From NCBI GenBank assembly GCA_002431805.1, contig DJEE01000102.1:218-7377 (forward strand): a stretch of 7,160 nucleotides of DNA, given 5' to 3'. The DNA comes from Eggerthellaceae bacterium UBA5906. GTDB taxonomy: Bacteria; Actinomycetota; Coriobacteriia; Coriobacteriales; Eggerthellaceae. The notes under the pieces were generated by a model. The model searched no databases. It was not told the DNA's origin and saw only the letters and a list, made by a program, of their open reading frames with translations. This document shows positions 1 to 6,118 of this stretch, piece after piece (positions within the stretch are counted from its first letter, which is position 1; each line of letters starts with the position of its first letter). Made by a program: the position numbers and the translations under genes.

Positions 1-43
1 GACGGGCCGGCCGCTGTCGCTGCGGAGCCTTCATTTTTCGTCA

Positions 44-60
44 TGCTACAATATAGGAAA
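44..60 (+). promoter_or_regulatory. Candidate extended -10 promoter for tsaC
   Basis: TGCTACAAT at 44-52 matches the extended -10 form TGnTAnAnT, with TACAAT matching five of six consensus bases. Transcription would begin near 58-60, leaving a leader of about 57 bases before the tsaC start. No good -35 box is visible at 17 bases upstream (GGAGCC at 24-29), which is tolerable for an extended -10 promoter. The call rests on motif shape and position only. The stretch 1-43 is GC-rich and contains no gene I can identify. Confidence 0.45.
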
Positions 61-116
61 CGTAGTTTCATATTGGTATGTTGTTTGGCATATTTTGCGA
101 AACGAGGCATTTTGCA

Positions 117-725
117 ATGACAAAACACTCGAGCACCTTTGATCAAACGGTTGCGGCGTTGTCTTGCGGTAAAGCCGCAGTGTATCCCACTGAAACGGTC
201 TATGGCGTTGGTGTTGCGGTGCATGCTGCTCCAACACCAGCGGTGCTGTATGACATTAAAAATCGCGAGCAGCGTAAACCTATTGCGTGGCTGGTAGGCG
301 AAACGGATGCTTTGGACGCGTACGGAAAACATGTTCCTGAGTTTGCTTGTGTTTTGGCACGCACATTCTGGCCTGGGCCTCTCACGCTTATTGTTAACGC
401 GAACGAGAATGTTCCGGAAGCGTATCGTTCTGCTGAGGGGACCATTGGGCTGCGGATGCCGAATAACGAGACTGCGCTTCGTCTTATCAACCAGGTTGGT
501 TGCCCTCTTGCTACCAGTTCGGCCAACATAAGCGGGAATAAGGCGCCTCGTAGCTTTGATGCGTTAGATGATGCGCTTTCTTCGAAAGTCGCGGCTGTGC
601 TGGCGGATTCTGATGATGCCGCAAAAAGCGGCGTAGCCTCTACGGTTGTGGATTGCACGGGCGATCATCCTGTAATGGTTCGTGAAGGAGCCATTACGGT
701 AGCGGATATTCGCGCTCTTTCGTAA
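117..725 (+). CDS. tsaC: L-threonylcarbamoyladenylate synthase (TsaC/Sua5/YrdC family)
   Basis: This 202-residue protein is a single YrdC-domain enzyme of normal TsaC length. The family condenses L-threonine, bicarbonate and ATP into threonylcarbamoyl-AMP, the donor for t6A at position 37 of ANN-decoding tRNAs, in the cytoplasm. Visible family signatures are YPTETVYG (23-30), the basic nucleotide-binding stretch KNREQRKP (48-55), FWPGPLT (84-90), GLRMP (111-115), SSANISG (134-140) and STVVD (175-179). There is no C-terminal Sua5 domain. I chose ATG 117 over the in-frame ATG 78 because CGAGG (103-107) sits nine bases before 117 and the residues between the two are not family-like. rpiB follows after 79 bases, so the two may share a transcript. 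The partner TsaBDE proteins are not in the window. Confidence 0.93.
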   Translation: MTKHSSTFDQTVAALSCGKAAVYPTETVYGVGVAVHAAPTPAVLYDIKNREQRKPIAWLVGETDALDAYGKHVPEFACVLARTFWPGPLTLIVNANENVPEAYRSAEGTIGLRMPNNETALRLINQVGCPLATSSANISGNKAPRSFDALDDALSSKVAAVLADSDDAAKSGVASTVVDCTGDHPVMVREGAITVADIRALS

Positions 726-804
726 TGTTTGCGGGGCTTGTCCTTTGCAACGGTTCCCGGGTGTACCATGCTCACATATTTTGCAGTCAATGGAAGGTGC
801 GTTC

Positions 805-1245
805 ATGAAAATCAGCATTGCAAGCGATCACGCCGGTTTTGAGCAAAAACAGCAGCTGGCCGCTTTTTTGAAAGAACAGGGCCATACCGTTATTGATCGA
901 GGGCCGGATACGGACGATCGTGTTGATTACCCCGACTATGCCGAGCTTGTTGCCCATGATGTGGTGAACGGCGAAGCCGAGCGCGGCGTGCTTGTGTGCG
1001 GCACAGGCATTGGCATGGCCATTGCGGCAAATAAGGTTGACGGCATTCGCGCCGCAAATATTGTCTCCCCGGCGTTCGCCGCCCTGTGTCGCGAGCATAA
1101 CGACGCAAACGTTATTACGCTATCGGGTCGTTTTGTCGACTTGTCTGCTAATAAGGAAATCCTCAAGGCATTCTTGTCTACGGAGTTCGGTGGAGGACGT
1201 CACACCGGGCGCGTTGAAAAGATTATGGCGTTGGAGAACAAATAA
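805..1245 (+). CDS. rpiB: Ribose-5-phosphate isomerase B (RpiB/LacAB family)
   Basis: The 146-residue product matches the usual RpiB length. It interconverts ribose 5-phosphate and ribulose 5-phosphate in the non-oxidative pentose phosphate pathway, normally as a cytoplasmic dimer. Visible motifs are SDHAG (7-11), the active-site loop CGTGIGM (65-71) followed by AIAANK, and CREHNDANV (95-103). Cys65 corresponds to the general-base cysteine of E. coli RpiB, so this is the cysteine-type rather than the mycobacterial glutamate-type enzyme. Thr67 and His98 fit the other catalytic positions. The start at 805 is chosen over upstream in-frame ATGs at 745 and 790 because GGAAGGTG (792-799) lies five bases before it and the protein then begins MKISIASDH as the family does. 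RpiB and the sugar-phosphate isomerases LacA/LacB are related, but no lac context is present. Confidence 0.94.
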   Translation: MKISIASDHAGFEQKQQLAAFLKEQGHTVIDRGPDTDDRVDYPDYAELVAHDVVNGEAERGVLVCGTGIGMAIAANKVDGIRAANIVSPAFAALCREHNDANVITLSGRFVDLSANKEILKAFLSTEFGGGRHTGRVEKIMALENK

Positions 1246-1268
1246 CATAGCGGTTCAACAAACGCAGC

Positions 1269-1309
1269 GAACGGAAGCGGCCAACGACTTACGTTGGCCG
1301 CTTCCGTTC
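1269..1309. terminator. Perfect 18-bp inverted repeat after rpiB, probable terminator
   Basis: The left arm (1269-1286, beginning GAACGGAAGCGG) and the right arm (1292-1309) are perfect reverse complements around a five-base loop, ACTTA. The structure starts 24 bases after the rpiB stop and ends about 60 bases before the candidate glyA promoter. It would form a very stable RNA hairpin. There is no T-tract on either side, so it is not a textbook intrinsic terminator. U-less termination, Rho-linked 3'-end protection or a small palindromic repeat element are alternatives. Confidence 0.6.
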
Positions 1310-1371
1310 AACCGCCTAGTATTGCCGGCTGGTTACCACAATATGGACTAGGCGTGTGCGTGGGCGGCATG

Positions 1372-1380
1372 TGCTAGAGT
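1372..1380 (+). promoter_or_regulatory. Candidate extended -10 promoter for glyA
   Basis: TGCTAGAGT fits TGnTAnAnT, the same form as the site before tsaC. It lies after the rpiB-side hairpin and 35 bases before the glyA ATG, so a transcript starting near 1387 would have a short leader of about 29 bases. No convincing -35 box is seen. The leader is too short for a riboswitch such as the glycine class, and none was recognised. Confidence 0.4.
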
Positions 1381-1415
1381 AAAACCGTACAGTACATCGA
1401 AGAAAGGGTTACATC

Positions 1416-2672
1416 ATGGCAATTGAGCACGTGAAGCAAACCGATCCAGAAGTGGCTAGTGCACTTGGGCAGGAGCTCTCTCGCCAGCGTTCATCTGTTG
1501 AGCTGATTGCATCCGAGAATTTCACGTCCCGTGCCGTGATGGAAGCAATGGGCAGCGTGCTTACGAACAAGTACGCCGAGGGCCTTCCCGGAAAGCGTTA
1601 TTACGGCGGCTGCGAGAAGGTTGACATTGTTGAGAACCTTGCGCGAGACCGTGCGTGCAAGCTGTATGGCGCGAAGTACGCAAACGTGCAGCCGCATTCT
1701 GGCGCAAACGCCAACTTGGCCGCATATTTTGCCACCGTTAAACCGGGCGATACCATCATGGGCATGAGCTTGGACAACGGCGGCCATCTGACGCATGGCA
1801 GCCCGGCAAACTTCTCGGGCAAGTTGTACAACGTGGTGTCTTACGGCGTTGATCCGGCAACCGAAACCATTGACTACGACGAGATGGAGAAGCTGGCAAA
1901 GGAGCATAAGCCGAAAATTATCGTTGGCGGCGCCTCGGCATATCCGCGTATCATCGATTTTGAACGCATGGCCGAAATTGCGCATGAAGTGGGCGCTTAT
2001 CTGATGGTCGACATGGCGCATATTGCTGGCCTGGTTGCAACGGGCGCTCATCCGTCCCCGGTACCCTATGCGGATATCGTGACGTCCACCAGCCACAAAA
2101 CGCTGCGTGGCCCGCGTGGCGGCTTTATCCTTACCAATAACGAGGAGCTGTTCAAGAAAATCAACTCTGCCGTGTTCCCGGGCAGCCAGGGCGGTCCGCT
2201 TATGCACGTTATTGCTGGCAAGGCCGTGGCGTTTGGTGAAGCGCTGCAGCCGGCGTTCAAGGAGTACATCGACCACGTGGTTGAGAATGCAGCTGCAATG
2301 GGCCAGGGCATGACCGATGGCGGGTTGCGTTTGGTTTCTGGCGGAACGGATAACCATTTGTGCCTGGTTGACCTTACCCCGGCGGATGTGACGGGCAAGG
2401 ATGCCGAGAAGCTGCTGGAAAGCGTTGGCCTTACGGTGAACAAGAACACCATTCCCAACGAGCAGCGTAGCCCGTTTGTGGCTAGTGGCATTCGCGTGGG
2501 CAGTGCCGCCGCAACGACGCGTGGCTTCACGAAAGACGATTTCTACGAAGTGGGCCAGTGCATCGCTGCAACTGTGTTTAATGCAGACAATGAGGCTAAG
2601 CTTGCTGACATCAGGAAGAAAATCGACGCCATGCTTGAGGCTCATCCGCTGTATCCGGGCTTGGAGTACTAA
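1416..2672 (+). CDS. glyA: Serine hydroxymethyltransferase
   Basis: The 418-residue product has full family length. This PLP enzyme converts L-serine and tetrahydrofolate to glycine and 5,10-methylenetetrahydrofolate, the main one-carbon entry in the cytoplasm. Visible features are IASENF (31-36), [15 protein letters not shown] (51-65) with the folate/substrate-site Tyr53 and Glu55, VDMAHIAGL (198-206) with the PLP-contacting Asp199 and His202, and [14 protein letters not shown] (223-236), in which Lys228 forms the Schiff base. Arg360 occupies the position of the substrate carboxylate-binding arginine. The stretch after it reads GSAAATTRG where most homologues have GTPA.TTRG, a mild oddity. 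AGAAAGGG (1401-1408) lies seven bases before the ATG. The gene appears to have its own promoter, and a hairpin follows it. The next gene, dCMP deaminase, supplies dUMP, the partner of methylene-THF in thymidylate synthesis. Confidence 0.97.
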   Translation: MAIEHVKQTDPEVASALGQELSRQRSSVELIASENFTSRAVMEAMGSVLTNKYAEGLPGKRYYGGCEKVDIVENLARDRACKLYGAKYANVQPHSGANANLAAYFATVKPGDTIMGMSLDNGGHLTHGSPANFSGKLYNVVSYGVDPATETIDYDEMEKLAKEHKPKIIVGGASAYPRIIDFERMAEIAHEVGAYLMVDMAHIAGLVATGAHPSPVPYADIVTSTSHKTLRGPRGGFILTNNEELFKKINSAVFPGSQGGPLMHVIAGKAVAFGEALQPAFKEYIDHVVENAAAMGQGMTDGGLRLVSGGTDNHLCLVDLTPADVTGKDAEKLLESVGLTVNKNTIPNEQRSPFVASGIRVGSAAATTRGFTKDDFYEVGQCIAATVFNADNEAKLADIRKKIDAMLEAHPLYPGLEY

Positions 2673-2697
2673 GCTTATCCATTGGTGATAGACTAAC

Positions 2698-2730
2698 GGC
2701 CGAACGGGTTTGCGCCTGTTCGGCCATTTT
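2698..2730 (+). terminator. Intrinsic terminator-like hairpin between glyA and the deaminase
   Basis: GGCCGAACGGG (2698-2708) pairs with CCTGTTCGGCC (2715-2725) as an 11-bp stem with one G-U pair and a six-base loop, followed by ATTTT (2726-2730). This is a fair intrinsic terminator for glyA. It ends only 20 bases before the deaminase start, too close to leave room for a normal downstream promoter. It may therefore be a partial terminator that reduces read-through into the deaminase. Confidence 0.7.
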
Positions 2731-2750
2731 CGTATGAAGGGGAAGTTCGT

Positions 2751-3236
2751 ATGGCTGAAACAACCGACCATCGCCCAAGCTGGGACGAATACTTTATGAC
2801 GCTTGCAAATGAGGTTGCCACGCGCACGACATGCCTGCGCCGTGCGGTTGGTGCGATCATCGTAAAGGATCGGCGAATTTTGGCCACAGGCTACAACGGC
2901 GTGCCCACGGGGCTTGCGCACTGCGCCGAAACGGGCTGTTTGCGTCAGCAGCTTGGCGTCCCAAGCGGCCAGCGTCACGAAATTTGCCGTGGCTTGCATG
3001 CGGAGCAAAACGCAATCATCCAGGCGGCGCGCTACGGCATCAACATTACCGGTGCTTCAATTTACATAACAACGCAGCCATGCGTGGTATGCGCGAAGAT
3101 GCTCATTAACGCCGACATCGAAGAGATTATTTATTCCAATCCGTATCCAGATGAACTGTCTATGTCCATGTTGCGCGAGGCGGGCATTAAATTACGCGTG
3201 TACGATGGTCCCATTCGCAATGATGCAAATGCATAA
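2751..3236 (+). CDS. comEB: dCMP deaminase (ComEB/zinc cytidine-deaminase family)
   Basis: The 161-residue protein fits the bacterial ComEB/T4-type deoxycytidylate deaminases, which hydrolyse dCMP to dUMP and ammonia and so feed thymidylate synthase. The catalytic zinc site is complete: HAE (83-85), with His83 as ligand and Glu85 as proton shuttle, and PCVVC (110-114), supplying Cys111 and Cys114. The segment ATGYNGVP (45-52) and the stretch C-A-E-T-G-C (58-63) through [14 protein letters not shown] (76-89) are typical of the dCMP branch rather than tRNA or cytidine deaminases. Cys58, Cys63 and Cys79 could bind a second, structural metal. AAGGGGAAG (2737-2745) precedes the ATG by five bases. 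Relatives are often allosterically controlled by dCTP and dTTP, which cannot be read here. It sits after glyA in the place where Bacillus has upp, also a pyrimidine gene. Confidence 0.92.
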   Translation: MAETTDHRPSWDEYFMTLANEVATRTTCLRRAVGAIIVKDRRILATGYNGVPTGLAHCAETGCLRQQLGVPSGQRHEICRGLHAEQNAIIQAARYGINITGASIYITTQPCVVCAKMLINADIEEIIYSNPYPDELSMSMLREAGIKLRVYDGPIRNDANA

Positions 3237-3412
3237 AAACGGCCAAATTGGACGATTATGTGAATATGAGAAAAGTAGAACAGGGTAAATAGCAGGGAAA
3301 ATCGAATAAATGAGAGCCGTTTGCCAGCGTTTTGTGGCGATTGCGGAGTTTACGGGGGCATGCCGTGAATCTACGTTATCATACCGGTTGGTTTTCTATG
3401 CGGGAATTGTGA
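3237..3412 (+). other. A-rich spacer before the atp operon, candidate promoter at 3377-3382
   Basis: This 176-base gap is the largest in the window and separates the nucleotide and one-carbon genes from the atp operon. Its first half (3260-3310) is markedly A-rich, unlike the flanking genes. TATCAT at 3377-3382 matches five of six -10 bases, but there is no paired -35 box at standard spacing and no TG extension, so it is a weak candidate for the atp operon promoter. A weak 6-bp hairpin (TTGCCA 3321-3326 with TGGCGA 3335-3340) is the only fold noticed. No strong intrinsic terminator follows the deaminase and no convincing small gene is present. Confidence 0.3.
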
Positions 3413-3724
3413 TTGACGAAAGGTTTGGGTGAAGCGCGGGCCATGGTTGCAGCCATCGTAATCGGTGTTATAGCTGGCTTCATTGGCTTTCTTCCGCTGT
3501 TTGCGTCGCTGCGTTTAGCCCGGAAGCATCCTTCGGTATCGGTCGCCAACGCGGCGCTTTACGGCTTGGGGGGCACGTTTGTGTCGCTCGTGGTTGTTGC
3601 GGTGGCATTGATCGTATGCGCGCTGGTGGCGCGTCCGTCTGTGCTTCCCTTCGGCATGGCCGAGATCGTTTCGCTTATCGTTTGCACCGCAGTGTACGTG
3701 TGGCGTAAAAACGTCGCGCGGTAA
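3413..3724 (+). CDS. Small membrane protein in the AtpI position (putative F0F1 assembly protein)
   Basis: The 103-residue product is mostly hydrophobic, with likely membrane segments at about 11-31, 46-73 and 78-97, a basic loop LRLARKHP (33-40) and a basic C-terminus WRKNVAR. Its place directly before atpB, its size and its topology fit AtpI (UncI), which helps c-ring assembly and has been proposed to affect magnesium or calcium transport. I see no residue motif that proves membership. The start shown is TTG 3413, directly after an in-frame TGA (3410-3412), with GGGA (3402-3405) seven bases ahead. The alternative is ATG 3443, giving 93 residues but only a weak ribosome site. atpB begins 39 bases downstream, so co-transcription is likely. 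Confidence 0.6.
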   Translation: MTKGLGEARAMVAAIVIGVIAGFIGFLPLFASLRLARKHPSVSVANAALYGLGGTFVSLVVVAVALIVCALVARPSVLPFGMAEIVSLIVCTAVYVWRKNVAR

Positions 3725-3763
3725 TGTAGGGTTCGTTCACTGGAAAGGCTGGGATGATCTGAG

Positions 3764-4552
3764 ATGGGCGAGGCGCTCAACAAGTTCGTCGAAGAGGCAC
3801 GGCACCTCTCCGAAACTTTCGATTCCCACACCGTGTTTTCTATCGGTGGTTGGGATATCAGCCAGTACACGCTGTACATGTTCTTCATTTTGGCGTTGGT
3901 ACTGATGGTGGTTCTGATTGGAGGCCGTAAGCTTCAGCTGGTCCCAAAGAACAAATTCCTGAATACTGTTGAATATGGTTACGACTTCGTGAACACGAGC
4001 ATCGGCCAGGACGTTATCGGTGAGGGTTTCAAGAAGCACATTCCGTTTTTGTGCACGCTGTTCTTCTTCATCCTCATCGCTAACGTTGTTGGTTTGATCC
4101 CTGGCGCGAAAGCAACTACGGGCACCATTTCCGTTACGTGGGCACTTGCAGCTATCTCGTTTGTGTACTTCAACTTCTACGGTTTGAAGACGCTGGGCGT
4201 GTTCGGTTACATCAAAAGCCTCGTGCCCTCTGGTGTGCCGGGCCCCATGGTTCCCATCATCTGGGTACTCGAGTTCTTCTCTATGGTCATTCGCGTGCTT
4301 ACGCTGGCTGTTCGTCTTTACGGCAACATGCTCGCAGGCCATATGGTTTTGGCTGTGTTCTCTCTGGCAACCACGGTGTTTTTGCAGCAGGCCGTCTTTA
4401 GCATGGACTTTGTGACGGCGCTGCCGGCAATTGCATGGTTTGTTCTGCTGGTCCTCATGTATGCAATGGAGTGCCTGGTGGCGTTCTTGCAGGCATACGT
4501 GTTCACCATTCTGTCCGCGTCCTACATCGGCATGGCGGTTCATCCCCACTGA
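3764..4552 (+). CDS. atpB: ATP synthase F0 subunit a
   Basis: The 262-residue integral membrane protein forms the proton half-channels beside the c-ring. Hydrophobic segments lie near 34-53, 93-113, 124-140, 164-182, 190-212 and 220-255. The essential arginine is Arg184 in LAVRLYGNM (181-189), equal to E. coli Arg210, and Asn187 follows as expected. Gln243 in FLQAYVF matches E. coli Gln252. His193 and Glu236 fill the positions of E. coli Glu219 and His245 with the two residues exchanged, a known compensating arrangement in many bacteria and mitochondria. The N-terminus GEALNKFVEEARHLSETF is amphipathic and polar. The ATG at 3764 has only an imperfect ribosome site (GGAAAGG 3742-3748, GGG 3751-3753), so translation may be coupled to the gene before it. 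Confidence 0.96.
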   Translation: MGEALNKFVEEARHLSETFDSHTVFSIGGWDISQYTLYMFFILALVLMVVLIGGRKLQLVPKNKFLNTVEYGYDFVNTSIGQDVIGEGFKKHIPFLCTLFFFILIANVVGLIPGAKATTGTISVTWALAAISFVYFNFYGLKTLGVFGYIKSLVPSGVPGPMVPIIWVLEFFSMVIRVLTLAVRLYGNMLAGHMVLAVFSLATTVFLQQAVFSMDFVTALPAIAWFVLLVLMYAMECLVAFLQAYVFTILSASYIGMAVHPH

Positions 4553-4676
4553 TGCGCGGATTGGCAGTGTAAGCTGCCACCTTACTTGTTTGGCACCACA
4601 GCTGGCATAAGTAGATCAGCTTGGGCATATAGGCATGAGCACGGAGAAGGCTCCGGGTTCAACGAAGGAGGTAATT
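4553..4676 (+). promoter_or_regulatory. Long atpE leader with near-perfect Shine-Dalgarno site
   Basis: The 124 bases between atpB and atpE form the longest spacer inside the operon. AAGGAGG (4665-4671) lies five bases before the atpE ATG and decides that start over the in-frame ATG at 4635. A 6-bp hairpin, TGGCAG/CTGCCA (4562-4567 and 4574-4579), lies near the atpB stop. A short CTCC at 4651-4654 could pair with GGAG of the ribosome site, but four pairs is little. By analogy with the E. coli atpE translation enhancer the leader may raise c-subunit output; that is inference. Confidence 0.5.
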
Positions 4677-4889
4677 ATGGAAATCACGCTCGCTGCGCTG
4701 AAGGTCGTCGGCTATGGCCTCGCCGCCATCGGCCCCGGCATCGGCATCGGCGTTGCAACGTACGGCCTGTGCGTGTCTGCTGCACGCCAGCCTGAGATGA
4801 AGGGCACCCTGATGGGCTACTTCTTCATCGGCGCTGCTATGTCTGAGGCTCTGGCACTGCTGGGCCTGGTCCTCTTCTTCATTGGCTAA
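4677..4889 (+). CDS. atpE: ATP synthase F0 subunit c
   Basis: The 70-residue protein is a two-helix hairpin that oligomerises into the rotor ring. Helix 1 (about 5-30) carries the glycine ladder GPGIGIG (19-25). The polar loop ARQPE (36-40) contacts gamma and epsilon. Helix 2 (about 44-68) holds the ion-binding carboxylate Glu57 in MSEALALLG. Aligned on the ARQPE loop with the Ilyobacter sodium-type subunit, the sodium ligand positions Gln32, Ser66 and Thr67 correspond to Ile24, Ala58 and Leu59 here, so proton coupling is predicted. Starting at ATG 4677 gives the normal short N-terminus; an upstream in-frame ATG at 4635 would add 14 polar residues and lacks a comparable ribosome site. Ring stoichiometry cannot be told from sequence alone. 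Confidence 0.96.
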   Translation: MEITLAALKVVGYGLAAIGPGIGIGVATYGLCVSAARQPEMKGTLMGYFFIGAAMSEALALLGLVLFFIG

Positions 4890-4890
4890 C

Positions 4891-4914
4891 AGGTTTTCGA
4901 CTCAAGCAAGACCT
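4891..4914 (+). other. Weak stem-loop between atpE and atpF
   Basis: AGGTTTT (4891-4897) can pair with AAGACCT (4908-4914), seven pairs including one G-U, around a ten-base loop, beginning one base after the atpE stop. There is no T-tract. A 3' hairpin here could protect the atpE part of the message and help c-subunit excess, but the stem is weak and could be chance. Confidence 0.3.
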
Positions 4915-4941
4915 ATAAGCTAAGGAAAGGAGGCAAGCGAG

Positions 4942-5550
4942 TTGAACGTCAAGAACACAGTGCTCCGCGGTTGCGGCAGCGCAGCCGTCGCTTTCGGCGC
5001 GGCAAGCGCTATGCTTCCTGCTCAGGCATTTGCTGACGAAGGCGCAGGCGTTGCGGCAATTCTGCCGCAGATGGATGAGTTCATCCCGATGCTTGTTGCG
5101 TTCATCATCCTGTGGATTATCCTGGCGAAATTCGGTTGGCCGCTGTTCGAGGGCATGCTGACAAAACGCGAGACCACCATCAAGGACGCTCTTGAGCAGT
5201 CCGAGAAGGCTCGTGTTGAAAGCGAACGCGTTCTCGCCGAGTACAAGCGCCAGCTAGAGGACACCAAGGCTCAGTCCGCGCAGATTATCGCTGACGCCAA
5301 GAAAACAGGTGAGGCTGTAAAGGCCGACATCACAGCAAAGGCGCAAGCGGAAGCTGCAACCATGATCGAAAAGGCGCATGCTGCCATTGAGGCTGACAAG
5401 AAGGCTGCCATTGCTGAACTTCAGGGTTCTGTGGCCGATATGTCGGTTGCCGTGGCTTCGCGTTTGATCGGTGAGGACCTGAGCGATGATGAACACCGCA
5501 AGATCATCGAGCGCTACGTGAACGAGGCGGGCAGTTTCAATGCCAACTAA
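4942..5550 (+). CDS. atpF: ATP synthase F0 subunit b, with signal-peptide-like N-terminus
   Basis: The 202-residue subunit is the peripheral stalk that holds alpha3beta3 to subunit a. The membrane anchor is at about 47-65, followed by the conserved FGWPLFEGMLTKRE (64-77) and a long charged, alanine-rich coiled coil (about 78-190) typical of b. The protein is 30-40 residues longer than E. coli b because of residues 1-31: basic Lys4 and Arg9, a small hydrophobic stretch (12-26), then AQAFADEG with possible AxA cleavage after Ala31. This resembles a Sec signal peptide and would leave the mature N-terminus outside, consistent with b topology. The start is TTG 4942, with AAAGGAGG (4926-4933) eight bases ahead and an in-frame stop at 4921. 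The end overlaps atpH by 11 bases. Confidence 0.94.
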   Translation: MNVKNTVLRGCGSAAVAFGAASAMLPAQAFADEGAGVAAILPQMDEFIPMLVAFIILWIILAKFGWPLFEGMLTKRETTIKDALEQSEKARVESERVLAEYKRQLEDTKAQSAQIIADAKKTGEAVKADITAKAQAEAATMIEKAHAAIEADKKAAIAELQGSVADMSVAVASRLIGEDLSDDEHRKIIERYVNEAGSFNAN

Positions 5551-6118
5551 CCGCCATGTTCAAAAGGAAAAGGTTGCTACTTACGCATCTGTTCTGCTAG
5601 ATGCTGCTTTGGCAGCGGGCGGCCAGGACACGGTGCTTGAGGTGCGCGACCAGACCGAGCGCATTATTCGCATTATGCGTTCGAACATGGATCTCTCTAG
5701 CTCTTTGCAAGATGGCTCTTATACGCCCGAGCAGAGGAGCGGCCTTGCGCGCAATGTGTTCGCGCAAGCCAATCCGGTCCTCGTGGAAGTTCTTGCCGTT
5801 ATGGCAGAGCGTGGGGACTTCGCGTTGCTCTCGCGCGTATGGGAGAGCTACGGAGAGCAGGTCGAACGCAAGCTGAACGTTACCGTGGTCGACGTAACCA
5901 CCGTCGTGCCGCTAGACGATCACCTGCGCGAGGTTATTACGAAGAAAGCTGAAGCTGATCTGGGAACCAATGTTGTCCTTCGTGAAAACATTGACAAATC
6001 CCTGATTGGTGGCATTTTGATGAGCGCTAATGGCAAGCGAATCGACGCCAGCATGACGTCGCAGCTTGAAGCCGCTCGCAACGTGCTGAAACAATCCACA
6101 GATGGAGGTGAATGCTAG
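5540..6118 (+). CDS. atpH: ATP synthase F1 subunit delta
   Basis: The 192-residue protein caps F1 and joins it to the b stalk (the OSCP equivalent). An N-terminal helical region (about 7-108) begins with [13 protein letters not shown] as delta subunits do. The C-terminal part has VTTVVPLDD (119-127) and the conserved [21 protein letters not shown] (151-171), where most homologues have IDPSLIGG. It is slightly longer than E. coli delta (177). ATG 5540 lies within the end of atpF, giving an 11-base overlap that suggests translational coupling; GAGGCGGG (5524-5531) is the likely ribosome site. The stop TAG (6116-6118) overlaps the atpA GTG by one base. Confidence 0.94.
   Translation: MPTNRHVQKEKVATYASVLLDAALAAGGQDTVLEVRDQTERIIRIMRSNMDLSSSLQDGSYTPEQRSGLARNVFAQANPVLVEVLAVMAERGDFALLSRVWESYGEQVERKLNVTVVDVTTVVPLDDHLREVITKKAEADLGTNVVLRENIDKSLIGGILMSANGKRIDASMTSQLEAARNVLKQSTDGGEC

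Noticed and set aside
1..44. A divergent minus-strand gene starting with ATG at 44 (MTKNEGSAATAAGP...).
   Set aside because: No ribosome site precedes it and only 14 codons are visible, so it cannot be told from chance. Sequence to the left would settle it.
78..116. A longer tsaC starting at ATG 78.
   Set aside because: The added residues MLFGIFCETRHFA are not family-like, and CGAGG at 103-107 is well placed for ATG 117 instead.
1..120. A + strand open frame from the left edge ending in TGA at 118-120, giving an ATGA overlap with tsaC, possibly the tail of prmC.
   Set aside because: The 39 residues do not resemble a PrmC C-terminus and the second half looks non-coding, with a promoter-like TGCTACAAT inside it. 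It stays possible but unsupported without upstream sequence.
2686..2694. TGATAGACT as a promoter for the deaminase.
   Set aside because: It has the extended -10 shape, but transcription would start inside the left arm of the hairpin at 2698-2708 and no -35 box is paired with it.
1491..3008. A 505-codon open frame on the minus strand, antisense to glyA and the deaminase.
   Set aside because: It lies opposite two clear enzymes, its protein resembles nothing recognisable and is rich in His, Arg, Ala and Cys, and it has no promoter or ribosome site. Codon bias in the + strand genes keeps the opposite frame open.
3737..4549. A 270-codon open frame on the minus strand, antisense to atpB.
   Set aside because: The protein is a His/Gln/Arg/Asn-rich jumble, the mirror of hydrophobic membrane codons in atpB.
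4635..4676. A longer AtpE starting at ATG 4635.
   Set aside because: It would add 14 polar residues before helix 1, and the strong AAGGAGG at 4665-4671 would lie inside the gene; it serves ATG 4677.
4949..4974. A lipoprotein signal (LRGC, residues 8-11) in AtpF.
   Set aside because: The cysteine comes before the hydrophobic stretch rather than after it, and Arg at that lipobox position is not allowed.
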